A stretch of 64,000 nucleotides of DNA from an uncultured Eubacteriales bacterium (GCA_958352815.1 CATWQA010000003.1:46578-110577); one strand, 5' to 3'. Positions 43,842 to 52,042 are shown, counted from the first letter of the stretch. Translations and numbers: made by a program. Notes: generated by a model from the sequence alone, not told the origin.

Positions 43842-44711
43842 ATGAAGGTATACGCACTTGTCGGAAGATCCGGCACAGGCAAGTCCCACCACAGCATGTG
43901 GGTTGCCCGTGAAAATAATATTGACTATATAATTGACGACGGGCTTCTCGTCTCCGACAATAAGATTATTGCGGGAAAGAGCGCAAAGCGCGAGCCGACA
44001 AAGGTTGCCTCTGTCCGCCGCGCCATATTTAACGACCCAAGTCACCAGGACGAGGTCAAGAAGGCAATTAAAGATAATAATATTACCTCCCTGCTCATAA
44101 TAGGCACAAGCGACAGGATGGTAAACAAGATTGCTGAGGTTCTTGAGCTGGGTCCCATTCAGAAAATAATCCGAATTGAGGATGTGTCCACTCCGGAGGA
44201 AATGCAGATTGCCCACGAGATGCGAATGAAGCACGGAAAGCATGTTATTCCCGTTCCTACCTTTGAGGTGAAGAAGCAGTTTTCAGGGTATTTTGTGGAT
44301 CCGATGGTTCAATTCTTTAAAAGGAAAAATCACACCATCGCAGAGGAAAAAACCGTTATGCGCCCCACCTACAGCTATTTGGGGGATTACAAGATTTCCC
44401 AGCGGGCAATAATCGATATATGCACTTACGAGGCTTCAAGGTTTGCCAGCATGTACAAGCTGCTCAGGGTAAAGAGCAGCACCACTAAGGGCAACAGAAT
44501 CGTGCTTGACCTTGAGCTGTCCTTGAGGTATCCCTGCCGCATTGAGGCAGAGGCAAACAGAATAGCTGAAAGCATCAAAAATTCAATTGAAGAACACACC
44601 TCGATAAATGTGAAATACGTTAATATCTACGTGAAAACGCTCCATGTTTCGAGGATTTACATAAGGCAGATAGAGAAAAACAGAGATGATTTACTTAAAG
44701 CAGGACTTTGA
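43842..44711 (+). CDS. P-loop protein with an Asp23/Gls24-like C-terminal region
   Basis: 289 aa. Walker A is VGRSGTGKSH (7-16), followed by an ATPase-like half with TSLLIIGTSDRM (about 84-95) as possible Walker B/sensor. From about residue 185 the sequence changes to a YKISQRAIIDICTYEASRF...ANRIAESIKNSIEEHTSINVKYVNIYVKTL pattern like Asp23/alkaline-shock proteins. It is a known conserved Clostridia architecture without an assigned function, to my knowledge. It starts 3 bp after rex and overlaps the next gene by 26 bp. Confidence 0.75.
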   Translation: MKVYALVGRSGTGKSHHSMWVARENNIDYIIDDGLLVSDNKIIAGKSAKREPTKVASVRRAIFNDPSHQDEVKKAIKDNNITSLLIIGTSDRMVNKIAEVLELGPIQKIIRIEDVSTPEEMQIAHEMRMKHGKHVIPVPTFEVKKQFSGYFVDPMVQFFKRKNHTIAEEKTVMRPTYSYLGDYKISQRAIIDICTYEASRFASMYKLLRVKSSTTKGNRIVLDLELSLRYPCRIEAEANRIAESIKNSIEEHTSINVKYVNIYVKTLHVSRIYIRQIEKNRDDLLKAGL

Positions 44712-45531
44712 TCAAGTCCACACGTTTGAATGCGGCCAATGCTTCCGCTGGAACCCGGCGGAAAACGGCTACATAGGTATTGCGGGAGGAAAGGTTTGCA
44801 GAGTCTCCGGAGATACTGTGTACTGTCCCGATGGAGACAACGAGTTCTGGGCGCGCTACCTCTCGGCGGATACGGATTACTCCCAAATAAAGGGCAAGCT
44901 TGCAGAGCGCGATCCCTTGCTTGAAAAGTGTATAGAGTTCGGCGGCGGAATACGTATTCTCTGCCAAGACCCTTGGGAGACCATAGTATCCTTTATTATT
45001 TCCGCAAACAACAATATTCCCAGAATTAAAAAGATTATTGAAACTTTGTGCCGCAAGTTCGGCGACAAAATTCATATAGACAGCGAAAGCGCTGCCATGG
45101 GTATACCGGATGGTGAGTACTACTCCTTTCCCTCGGCGGAGCGCCTGAGCGGAATTGACATAAGCGAGCTGGCGGAGCTCAGAGCGGGGTACAGAGACAA
45201 ATATATTATTCACGCCGCAGAAACCGTTGCCTCGGGGCAGGTTGACCTGTCGGCGGTACAGAATATGCCCACCCCCGACGCAAAGCGCGAGCTTATGAAG
45301 ATCAAGGGCGTTGGCGGAAAGGTTGCAGACTGCATTCTTCTGTTTTCCATGAAGCGGTTTGAAACCTTCCCCAAGGACGTTTGGATAAAACGGATTTTAA
45401 ATATGGTATACCAAGTTCCCGAAGCAGCCTCCGAGAAAGACCTAAACAGCTTTGTATGGGAAAAATACGGCAATCTGGCAGGCTTCGCGCAACAGTATAT
45501 GTATTACTACTACCGTGAAAATAATATATAG
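44686..45531 (+). CDS. ogg: OGG1-like DNA glycosylase (HhH-GPD)
   Basis: 281 aa. The N-terminal domain has FECGQCFRWNP, typical of Clostridial Ogg/AlkA-type enzymes. The helix-hairpin-helix is MKIKGVGGKVADCILLFSM (about 203-221) with the catalytic Lys in KVADCIL, and the GPD aspartate lies in FPKDVWIKRI. It removes 8-oxoguanine from DNA. The window therefore holds two unrelated 8-oxoG glycosylases, this one and mutM. It overlaps the preceding gene. Confidence 0.9.
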   Translation: MIYLKQDFDQVHTFECGQCFRWNPAENGYIGIAGGKVCRVSGDTVYCPDGDNEFWARYLSADTDYSQIKGKLAERDPLLEKCIEFGGGIRILCQDPWETIVSFIISANNNIPRIKKIIETLCRKFGDKIHIDSESAAMGIPDGEYYSFPSAERLSGIDISELAELRAGYRDKYIIHAAETVASGQVDLSAVQNMPTPDAKRELMKIKGVGGKVADCILLFSMKRFETFPKDVWIKRILNMVYQVPEAASEKDLNSFVWEKYGNLAGFAQQYMYYYYRENNI

Positions 45532-45563
45532 AAATAAAAAACAGATATTTGGAGGTAAAGATT

Positions 45564-46427
45564 ATGTTAGTTTCAGCAACAGAAATGCTGCAAAAGGCAG
45601 TTGCGGGCAAGTATGCCGTAGGTCAGTTCAACATTAACAATCTTGAATGGACGCGTTCCGTACTTGCAACGGCGGAAGAAAATAAATCCCCTGTTATTCT
45701 GGGCGTTTCCGAGGGCGCAGGAAAATATATGACAGGCTTTAAGACGGTTGCCGCAATGGTTAAGGCAATGATGGAGGAGATGAATATCACCGTTCCCGTT
45801 GCCCTCCACTTAGATCACGGCACATATGAGGGCTGCTACAAGTGTATAAAGGCAGGCTTTTCGTCGATTATGTTTGACGGCTCTCATTTCCCCATTGAGG
45901 AAAACGTTGAAAAAACCAAGGAATTGGTTAATGTTGCTCATGCAATGGGACTTTCAATCGAAGCGGAGGTTGGCTCAATCGGCGGCGAAGAGGACGGCGT
46001 TGTAGGCTCAGGTGAAATCGCCGACCCTGAGGAGTGCAAGAGAATTGCCGACCTGGGTGTTGACTTCCTGGCTGCAGGTATCGGAAATATTCACGGCAAG
46101 TACCCCGAAAACTGGGCAGGTCTTGACTTTGACGCTCTGGGCAAGACAAAGGCGCTTATCGGCGATCTTCCTCTTGTTCTGCACGGCGGAACAGGCATTC
46201 CCGAGGATATGATTAAAAAGGCTATCTCTCTGGGCGTTGCCAAGATAAACGTAAATACAGAGTGCCAGTTGTACTTCCAGGAGGCAACAAGAAAGTATAT
46301 CGAGGAGGGCAAGGATCTTCAGGGCAAGGGCTATGACCCCAGAAAGCTCCTGGCTCCCGGCGCAGAGGCGATAAAGGTTATCGTAAAAGAAAAGATGGAG
46401 CTTTTCGGCTCTGTCGGCAAAGCGTAA
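45564..46427 (+). CDS. fba: Fructose-bisphosphate aldolase, class II
   Basis: 287 aa from the ATG at 45564, 8 bp after TTGGAGG. An upstream TTG is part of the ribosome site. Zinc ligands and signatures are HLDHGTYEGCYKCIKAGFSSIMFDGSH, EAEVGSIGGEEDG, GNIHGKYP and LHGGTGIPEDMIKKAI. It interconverts fructose 1,6-bisphosphate and two triose phosphates in glycolysis. The gap from ogg is only 32 bp, so it may be cotranscribed with rex. Confidence 0.95.
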   Translation: MLVSATEMLQKAVAGKYAVGQFNINNLEWTRSVLATAEENKSPVILGVSEGAGKYMTGFKTVAAMVKAMMEEMNITVPVALHLDHGTYEGCYKCIKAGFSSIMFDGSHFPIEENVEKTKELVNVAHAMGLSIEAEVGSIGGEEDGVVGSGEIADPEECKRIADLGVDFLAAGIGNIHGKYPENWAGLDFDALGKTKALIGDLPLVLHGGTGIPEDMIKKAISLGVAKINVNTECQLYFQEATRKYIEEGKDLQGKGYDPRKLLAPGAEAIKVIVKEKMELFGSVGKA

Positions 46428-46437
46428 AAATAACATC

Positions 46438-46469
46438 AAAAAGGTATACCTCGAGCGGTATGCCTTTTT
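46438..46469 (+). terminator. Terminator of the rex-fba unit
   Basis: AAAGGTATACC (46440-46450 region) pairs with GGTATGCCTTT (46457-46467, one G-U), followed by a T run. Confidence 0.85.
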
Positions 46470-46494
46470 CAATACCGCCGATAAGTTTTAGGTT

Positions 46495-46690
46495 AGGTTG
46501 TATTTTGATAAAGGCTTTGCCTTTGAAACCATTGCCGAGCCCTCGGGGAGATTGGGCTATGACTACCAAAACAATACCAACAGTTTTATGCTAACATAAA
46601 AGCATTGTAATATTTGTAAATGTTCACGTTGTAGGGGGCGGCTTCCCAGACGCCCCGCCCGTAATATTTACAGAAAACAACATATTATAC
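46495..46690. repeat. Mosaic repeat block at the host/prophage border
   Basis: Modules: TTTTGATAAAGGCTTTGCCT, GAAACCATTGCCGAGCCCTC and a type B unit at 46631-46658 (GTAGGGGGCGGCTTCCCAGA, then CGCCCC). A downstream ATATTATACGGATTT matches the tail near 10728. No gene is seen. From 46691 to 46810 nothing could be identified. Confidence 0.6.
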
Positions 46691-46810
46691 GGATTTGGGA
46701 ATTTACTTTAACTACAGTCCCTTTTGATTGACATAATTACATTGGTTTATATACGGGCGCAGCAATCAGCCCCGAGAAGATAAACATCAAAGTAGTTTAT
46801 GAGTGTTATG

Positions 46811-46845
46811 AAAAACAGGAAGCAAAGTTTACGCCTTGCTTCCTG
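46811..46845 (-). terminator. Terminator of the serine recombinase gene
   Basis: A 10-bp stem CAGGAAGCAA (46816-46825) with TTGCTTCCTG (46836-46845), followed on the minus strand by TTTTT (46815-46811). It marks the left limit of identifiable prophage sequence. Confidence 0.85.
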
Positions 46846-46923
46846 CATTAGCAACCATAATTGAAACGACACTTCATGAGTGGATTATATCATGGTTAGT
46901 ATTAAATTTCAAGATATCTTTTA

Positions 46924-48510
46924 CTATTTTGGCAAACTTTCAATTTGGCAATTGGGTAGTCTGGGATATATTACCAGTTCAAAGTTATCATGGTTCTTGC
47001 GTGTTCCCCTTTTATGCTTTGTGTACACGACTTTTTCAATGATTTCCTTTAACATCGCATTTTTCTTTTCCATATCTTCAATTTCATCATACATTGCCAA
47101 TATTTTTTCAACTCTCGGATAAAAATCGCGATGTTCATCATCCATATTATTTGGTGACAAGGATTTTTCAATGAACTGCCTCTGCTCCTTAAGCGCATTA
47201 CGTTTTTCAGCTATGATTTGTGAACGCTCAACAAATACATCCGGTGAATAAATTCCCTGTTCCAGTAAGTCATAGAGGCTGCTCATCTGTGTATCTAACT
47301 TATCCAATTCGCTTTCAATGTCGCTTAATTTTGATTTTACAATGCTTTTTTCTAAAGACTTATCATCTGGGGAATTTGATTGTAAGTTTAGCAAATATCT
47401 GTCAAGCCATTCTCTGAGAGTGTTCAAAATTCTACCCTCAACCAAATATAACATTGACCCAACATTTTTGCAGCCTGTTGTAACACAAATTAGTACGTCA
47501 GATGTATTACTCTGATACGCCCGCCTAACCATTCTATGTCCACATTCGGAACATATAATCAAACCCGCAAGAGGATTTACAATATGTTTTTCTTTGCCGA
47601 TGGGAGTCATCTTATTACAATTAATATAATATTGGGCTTGATTAAAAACCTCCTCGCTTATAATAGGTGCATGTATACCGTCTATAATTGTGTAGTCTTT
47701 GCTTCTCGGCCTTGTTTTTACTTTTTGTCCGTTTATAATTGAATTAACGGTTTTTCTATAATTCCAGCGTACTTTGCCGACATAGACCGGGTTAGTTAGT
47801 ATATCGCGAATTGTGGTGACAGACCATGTTTTTGAAATTCTCGGTTTTATTCCCATGCCTTGTAGTTTGTTGCATATTTTTGATACCCCTATGCGGTCGG
47901 ATCCGTTATCGCCCTGAGTAAAGAGTTTAAATATCAGCTGTACAATTTGAGCTTCTGCACTGTTTTCTGCAAGAGTATAACCCTTAGCATTTTCTAACTT
48001 GACTATATCATATCCGTAGGGTGGTTTGTTCCCCACATATTTCCCCTCATTCACCGAAGCCATACGCCCCCGCTGCAAACGCCTGTTTATAATTTTGTAC
48101 TCACGTCTTGACATAAACAGACCAAATTCAAAATATTCCTCGTCAAATTCGTTATTGGGGTTGTATGTCTTAACAGGTGTTATTATTTTCGTGTCGCTGT
48201 ATTTGAAAGTCTGGCTTATAATACCCTGGTCTATAGTGTCACCTCTTGCCAGACGTTCTACTTCCATTACAAGCACGCCGTCCCAGCAGCCGCTTTCAAC
48301 AGCACTAAGCATTTCTTGCACAACAGGGCGGCTTGCAATAGTGTCTCCCGACACGACTTCTCTGTATATTTTAGTGATATTCAAGTTCATCTTTCTGCCC
48401 AGCTCCAGCAGCGCATTTTCGTGTCTCCTCAAAACATCTTCTGTTGTCTGATTTTCAACACTGTCATCAGCTCGTGACTTTCTTAGATATATGCAATACT
48501 CACCGTTCAT
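46924..48510 (-). CDS. int: Large serine recombinase (prophage integrase)
   Basis: 528 aa. The resolvase domain starts CIYLRKSRADDS (the catalytic Ser is in LRKSR) and contains GVLVMEVERLARGD. A recombinase domain (GKYVGNKPPYGYD, ISKTWSVTTIRDILTNPVYVGKV) follows. A zinc-ribbon CSECGHRM with a later Cys pair comes next, and a coiled-coil segment about 375-450. This is the architecture of phage and ICE integrases. It points leftward to the junction with host DNA and has a GGTGGTG ribosome site. Confidence 0.95.
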   Translation of the reverse strand: MNGEYCIYLRKSRADDSVENQTTEDVLRRHENALLELGRKMNLNITKIYREVVSGDTIASRPVVQEMLSAVESGCWDGVLVMEVERLARGDTIDQGIISQTFKYSDTKIITPVKTYNPNNEFDEEYFEFGLFMSRREYKIINRRLQRGRMASVNEGKYVGNKPPYGYDIVKLENAKGYTLAENSAEAQIVQLIFKLFTQGDNGSDRIGVSKICNKLQGMGIKPRISKTWSVTTIRDILTNPVYVGKVRWNYRKTVNSIINGQKVKTRPRSKDYTIIDGIHAPIISEEVFNQAQYYINCNKMTPIGKEKHIVNPLAGLIICSECGHRMVRRAYQSNTSDVLICVTTGCKNVGSMLYLVEGRILNTLREWLDRYLLNLQSNSPDDKSLEKSIVKSKLSDIESELDKLDTQMSSLYDLLEQGIYSPDVFVERSQIIAEKRNALKEQRQFIEKSLSPNNMDDEHRDFYPRVEKILAMYDEIEDMEKKNAMLKEIIEKVVYTKHKRGTRKNHDNFELVIYPRLPNCQIESLPK

Positions 48511-48703
48511 AATATCACCACCCTAATTTTAAGTATATAAACAACATAGTCTATATAATACTCAAAGTCAATATGATGTGATAATATATAACTCGGAGCG
48601 ATATATTATATTGATTTGGGATATATTAAATCATTTGTGTTACATATATATTACAATATGCTATGATTTAAAACATAACATACTACGAAAGTGATTGTTA
48701 AAC

Positions 48704-48868
48704 ATGAGAAAATATGATGAAAGAATAAAAGAGAATAACAAAAATGCGACTGTTTCGGAAAAAGAATTGAACACGGAGTTATTAAGACTGTTTGGGACGC
48801 TGACACCTGCAGAAGCTGATAAGGTTTTGGAATACATACGTAAACTAAAAAATAAGCCACCGCTTTAA
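48704..48868 (+). CDS. Small 54-aa ORF beside the integrase
   Basis: 54 aa, charged and helical (NTELLRLFGTLTPAEADKVLEYIRKLK). It lies between the divergent integrase and the convergent SAP-domain gene. The ribosome site is weak (GAAAGTGA). The C-terminal pattern is like small helical proteins near phage repressors. It may be an excisionase or antirepressor, but nothing proves this. Confidence 0.5.
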   Translation: MRKYDERIKENNKNATVSEKELNTELLRLFGTLTPAEADKVLEYIRKLKNKPPL

Positions 48869-48881
48869 GCGGCGACTTATT
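48851..48881. terminator. Probable bidirectional terminator between convergent genes
   Basis: A 15-bp imperfect stem (48851-48865 with 48867-48881, two mismatches) centred on CCGCTTTAAGCGG, with AT-rich flanks. It overlaps the end of the small ORF. Confidence 0.5.
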
Positions 48882-48930
48882 CATCTTCCTATTATTTTAC
48901 TAATTCTACTTCTTCTTTTATGTTTTTTGT

Positions 48931-49869
48931 CTATAAATTAATATCGTGTGAGACAAAACACCTACAATAATCGTTTTTACAATTTTTGAAAGGTGGATAA
49001 TTAACGCCGATCACTGCACTTGAAATATCAAACTTTTTCCCAATAAAAGCAGCACAAAAATCACACACGGAATTATCTTTCATATTTTCAATAGTATATG
49101 TATATTTTAAATTAGTTTTTTTCAATCTAAAAAGTTCAGAATAAGACTGAATCCAGCGTACTGAATACCCAATATCAGAAATTGATACATTTTCACCAAG
49201 GTAATACAGCAACGATTTTTGAATAGTTTCAGTTCTCGCACCATCTAAGAATTTCAATACAATAATTATTTTAATTTCGTTTGATAAATTTGAATAATTG
49301 CAGTAAAACTCTTTGGTTGCGTCAATATCATTTTCGGTATATTTATTTTTCTTTAACTGTTCTGTTACAATATCGATGAAATGATCATCTTTTATTGAGA
49401 CCATAAATTTATCAAAATCATCAACTATATAGCTGCTATTACACCGATTATCATATTCAAACTCTGATAAATTTTCGCTTAATATTTTTTTGGCTTTTTC
49501 AGTTATTACTACGTAGTGTTCTGTAAAAAGTTGTCTTAATTCTTCTTCAGATATATTTTTAAGTAGACGTTGTATCAAGACATACTTAGTTCCTGAGACC
49601 GACAATTGTTTAGATTGTAATGCTTGCTTTAATTCAGGAATTTTATAGTTTTTAAGCATGTCTCCTACAGGCATATCATCAATAAGCTCGTCACGCCTGA
49701 ATTTTTGCATACAAGCACTTATATCTAAATTATATTGGTAATAAAAATACTTTGGATAACGATCTTCACTATCACTAAAACCGTCACAACATCGTAATAA
49801 AATTAATTCGCCTAATGAATATGGCACGTTGTCGTCTCTATATTTACGATAAATAGAACCGTTATACAC
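48931..49869 (-). CDS. SAP-domain protein with a Cys-rich C terminus
   Basis: 312 aa. A SAP motif lies at about 72-112 (LKNYKIPELKQALQSKQLSVSGTKYVLIQRLL), a helix-extended-helix DNA-binding fold. The C terminus has CDFCAAFIGKKFD...YPPFKNCKNDYCRCF, which resembles the metal-binding tail of Mu gpF-like head proteins. Here it is not in a head-gene context. It is in the leftward lysogeny block beside the repressor, so a lysogen-expressed accessory or defence role is plausible. The coding sequence is more AT-rich than the host genes. Confidence 0.65.
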   Translation of the reverse strand: MYNGSIYRKYRDDNVPYSLGELILLRCCDGFSDSEDRYPKYFYYQYNLDISACMQKFRRDELIDDMPVGDMLKNYKIPELKQALQSKQLSVSGTKYVLIQRLLKNISEEELRQLFTEHYVVITEKAKKILSENLSEFEYDNRCNSSYIVDDFDKFMVSIKDDHFIDIVTEQLKKNKYTENDIDATKEFYCNYSNLSNEIKIIIVLKFLDGARTETIQKSLLYYLGENVSISDIGYSVRWIQSYSELFRLKKTNLKYTYTIENMKDNSVCDFCAAFIGKKFDISSAVIGVNYPPFKNCKNDYCRCFVSHDINL

Positions 49870-49933
49870 TACACTTCCTCCCTCTTCTATCTAACAATTT
49901 TACTACTTAAACTTTTTCCTATTTTAACATTAG

Positions 49934-51232
49934 TTATACTTTCATTTTTTGCGAAATTCTATATTGTTCCGCTTCTGGAAAATCAACAAATTCCACAGTC
50001 TTATCAAAATTAGACTTTACGACCTCTTTTATTTCATCTAATGTAACATTAAAGAACTCGCGGCGCGGATTAACCATATTTACTTTCTTATTTTCAAATG
50101 CTTTATGTAGTGCGGTTTCGAGAGCAGGAGCATCATCAGAAAAAATAATAGCATGAACATCAAATTTAAACGGAACAGAAGCGTCGCCTAATTCATCAAT
50201 TCTATCCATAGGTTCTAAACGCCTTGTCATACCGATTTTATACACATCTTTTCCGAATGAACCTATATTTGAAATTATGTAAACATATCCTGCTCGTTGA
50301 TTAGCTTCTCTATAGTCTATATCCTTAATTGATTTATCTATCTCTGAAAGCTGACCCATTATTTCATCTTTTTTTGCCTGTAATTCAGTCAACTCATCAG
50401 AAGAAGCCTGTTCCATTTGCCGCTCTATGGTTTGAAGTGCGTTTTTGTAGTGCTGCTGTTCTTTTTGAATTTTTCTGCGCGCTTCTTCTATTTCTTTCTT
50501 TAGACGAGCTTCCTCTCTAAGTCTTGCACGTTCAGCCTTGGCCGCTTCTTTTTCACGTTCTTTCTTTATCCGATATTCTAACGCAAGGGAAAGCTCGGTT
50601 ACTTTCAAATCAAAATAACTTGCAGAAATTGAAATTTCCATCATATTTCCAAGTTTTGAAATAGAATCACAGGTCTTGCGCATACGTTCAACATATGTTT
50701 CATAATTATTTACTTTTACTTTGTCAACCAGTACATCACACTCATCATTAAAAGCTCTTATAACAAGTTTCTGCACATCCTTTATCATACGTTTGCCCTG
50801 GGGATTGCTACCATTAAATGTGAAATTCATGTTGCCTGTAGCAGCGGTTCCATTTTTTATCATAGCCTTTTGGCTGTCTCGAATATTTTTTAATTGTACT
50901 TTATAAGTTTCAGAGTTTGCGAAATCAAACATAGGCTCATACAGCCCGAACTCTTGATACAGTATTTCATCGTTGCATTCAATTATTTTAGACTTTAAAC
51001 TATTTAATTCATCTTCTTGTTTTGATATTTGCCTATTTAGGTTCTCAATTTTAGAATTTAAGGAAACTGCCTCTTTTTCGTTTGCAACTCTTAGTTCCTC
51101 GGCTTCATTTTGTAAAGACCGAATTTTTTCTCTTAAAGTAACAGCATCTTGCATTTCCGGAGTCATAACACTTTCAACATCAGCGAGTTTTACTTCAAGT
51201 TCTTTTATCCTATTAGCCTTTTTAAAAAACAC
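49934..51232 (-). CDS. DUF4041/T5orf172 (GIY-YIG-like) coiled-coil protein
   Basis: 432 aa. Residues about 1-90 are a coiled coil, a DUF4041-like middle follows (about 95-215), and a second Lys/Glu/Arg-rich coiled coil spans about 220-305. The C-terminal domain (about 320-420) starts GYVYIISNIGSFGKDVYKIGMTRR and ends PRREFFNVTLDEI, the T5orf172 branch of GIY-YIG nucleases. Such genes often sit next to prophage repressors. The stop of the repressor gene abuts its start, so they are coexpressed in the lysogen. Confidence 0.85.
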   Translation of the reverse strand: MFFKKANRIKELEVKLADVESVMTPEMQDAVTLREKIRSLQNEAEELRVANEKEAVSLNSKIENLNRQISKQEDELNSLKSKIIECNDEILYQEFGLYEPMFDFANSETYKVQLKNIRDSQKAMIKNGTAATGNMNFTFNGSNPQGKRMIKDVQKLVIRAFNDECDVLVDKVKVNNYETYVERMRKTCDSISKLGNMMEISISASYFDLKVTELSLALEYRIKKEREKEAAKAERARLREEARLKKEIEEARRKIQKEQQHYKNALQTIERQMEQASSDELTELQAKKDEIMGQLSEIDKSIKDIDYREANQRAGYVYIISNIGSFGKDVYKIGMTRRLEPMDRIDELGDASVPFKFDVHAIIFSDDAPALETALHKAFENKKVNMVNPRREFFNVTLDEIKEVVKSNFDKTVEFVDFPEAEQYRISQKMKV

Positions 51233-51567
51233 TATTCTTCCTCCCTTTTGTGCTCCATGTGCCTCAAAAATTCTATATATTCTTTGACTTTTTCTTTTTC
51301 TTCAAAAGATAAATCATTTATTAACTTTATGAAATCATTTTGTTGTTCAGCTAATGGCGAATTTATAACATTCGTCTTACAAAGCAAATAATCTAAAGAA
51401 ACATTAAATTCTTTAGCTAAGATTAATAACTCATCAGCTTTTGGTTTTGATTTGCCACTTTTCCAGTCACTAATATAGCTCGAATTTTTCCCCAATAGCT
51501 CACAAAGTTGTTTATTTGTATAACCGTGCTCGCCGGCAATGCTCAGAATATTCTTAATAAAATCCAC
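51232..51567 (-). CDS. CI-like prophage repressor (XRE family)
   Basis: 111 aa from the GTG at 51567 (GGTGA upstream). A TTG four codons earlier has no ribosome site. HTH: YTNKQLCELLGKNSSYISDWKSGKSKP, then LLILAKEFNVSLDYLL. The C-terminal part (SFEEKEKVKEYIEFLRHMEH) is a short oligomerisation helix. There is no peptidase domain, so induction is not by RecA-type self-cleavage. The gene overlaps one of three operator-like palindromes, so it probably regulates itself. Confidence 0.88.
   Translation of the reverse strand: MDFIKNILSIAGEHGYTNKQLCELLGKNSSYISDWKSGKSKPKADELLILAKEFNVSLDYLLCKTNVINSPLAEQQNDFIKLINDLSFEEKEKVKEYIEFLRHMEHKREEE
51545..51557. promoter_or_regulatory. Operator-like palindrome inside the repressor gene
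   Basis: AGAATATTCTTAA, identical over 13 bp to the core of the site at 51606-51620, located a few codons after the repressor start. Confidence 0.5.
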
Positions 51568-51605
51568 AAAAATCACCAAATTAATTTGTATAGCTTTTAC
51601 AAATA

Positions 51606-51620
51606 TTAGAATATTCTTAA
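51606..51620. promoter_or_regulatory. Operator, upstream copy
   Basis: TTAGAATATTCTTAA, built on the palindrome AGAATATTCT. It is the exact reverse complement of the site at 51634-51648, so the two flank the -35 element symmetrically. Confidence 0.7.
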
Positions 51621-51627
51621 CAAAGGG

Positions 51628-51656
51628 TTGACATTAAGAATATTCTAATATATAAT
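51628..51656 (+). promoter_or_regulatory. Rightward lytic promoter with an operator in its spacer
   Basis: TTGACA (51628-51633) and TATAAT (51651-51656) are exact consensus with a 17-bp spacer. The spacer contains the operator TTAAGAATATTCTAA (51634-51648), so repressor binding would block RNA polymerase directly. Confidence 0.85.
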
Positions 51657-51662
51657 ACATTT

Positions 51663-51788
51663 GTAACAACACGGAACCTCCGTAAATGTTGCAGTAAGCA
51701 CATATCCTTTCAGTATAATAGCCCATATGTGCACAACAACAAAGGCGGGACAGACTCCCCTATTTTTTACTGTCCCGCTTTCATTTTA
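51663..51788 (+). ncRNA. Short terminated leader RNA of the lytic transcript
   Basis: Starting from the promoter at 51628-51656, the transcript folds CGGAACCTCCG and GCACATAT...ATATGTGC (about 51699-51732). It then meets a strong terminator: GCGGGACAG (51745-51753) with CTGTCCCGC (51770-51778) and TTTCATTTT. It ends 50 bp before the Cro-like gene. CATTTGTAACAA (51658-51669) and TTGTTACAAATG (51796-51807) are perfect inverted copies around the leader. Early genes would need read-through or antitermination. Confidence 0.45.
51744..51788 (+). terminator. Rho-independent terminator in the early leader
   Basis: A 9-bp GC-rich stem (51745-51753 with 51770-51778) with a 16-nt loop and a T-rich tail. 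Confidence 0.8.
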
Positions 51789-51838
51789 CTGCAAATTGTT
51801 ACAAATGTCAATAAAAAATAAGAAAGGAGATGGAAAAA

Positions 51839-52042
51839 ATGCGTAATATTAATGAGCTTTCCGATTGGGCAAAAGATTGCCGCAAAGCAATGATTGACCG
51901 TAACAATATGTCTGTTACGGAACTTGCCGAAGCACTCGGAATATCCCGCACTGTTATATCTGCTGTTATAAACTGCAGCAGACAAAGCGACGACGTAAGA
52001 CAGCGTATATGCGACTATCTTAACGTGGACTCTCGTTTATAA
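51839..52042 (+). CDS. Cro-like small HTH protein
   Basis: 67 aa from the ATG at 51839, 9 bp after AAAGGAG. An ATG three codons earlier touches the ribosome site. HTH: MSVTELAEALGISRTVISAVINCSRQSDDVRQRICDYLNV. It is the first gene of the rightward early operon, placed opposite the repressor, so a Cro-type role is likely. Confidence 0.82.
   Translation: MRNINELSDWAKDCRKAMIDRNNMSVTELAEALGISRTVISAVINCSRQSDDVRQRICDYLNVDSRL

Noticed and set aside
46745..46860. Possible remnant of a host gene at the integration border
   Set aside because: An open frame of about 36 codons exists, but it has no recognisable family, start or ribosome site.
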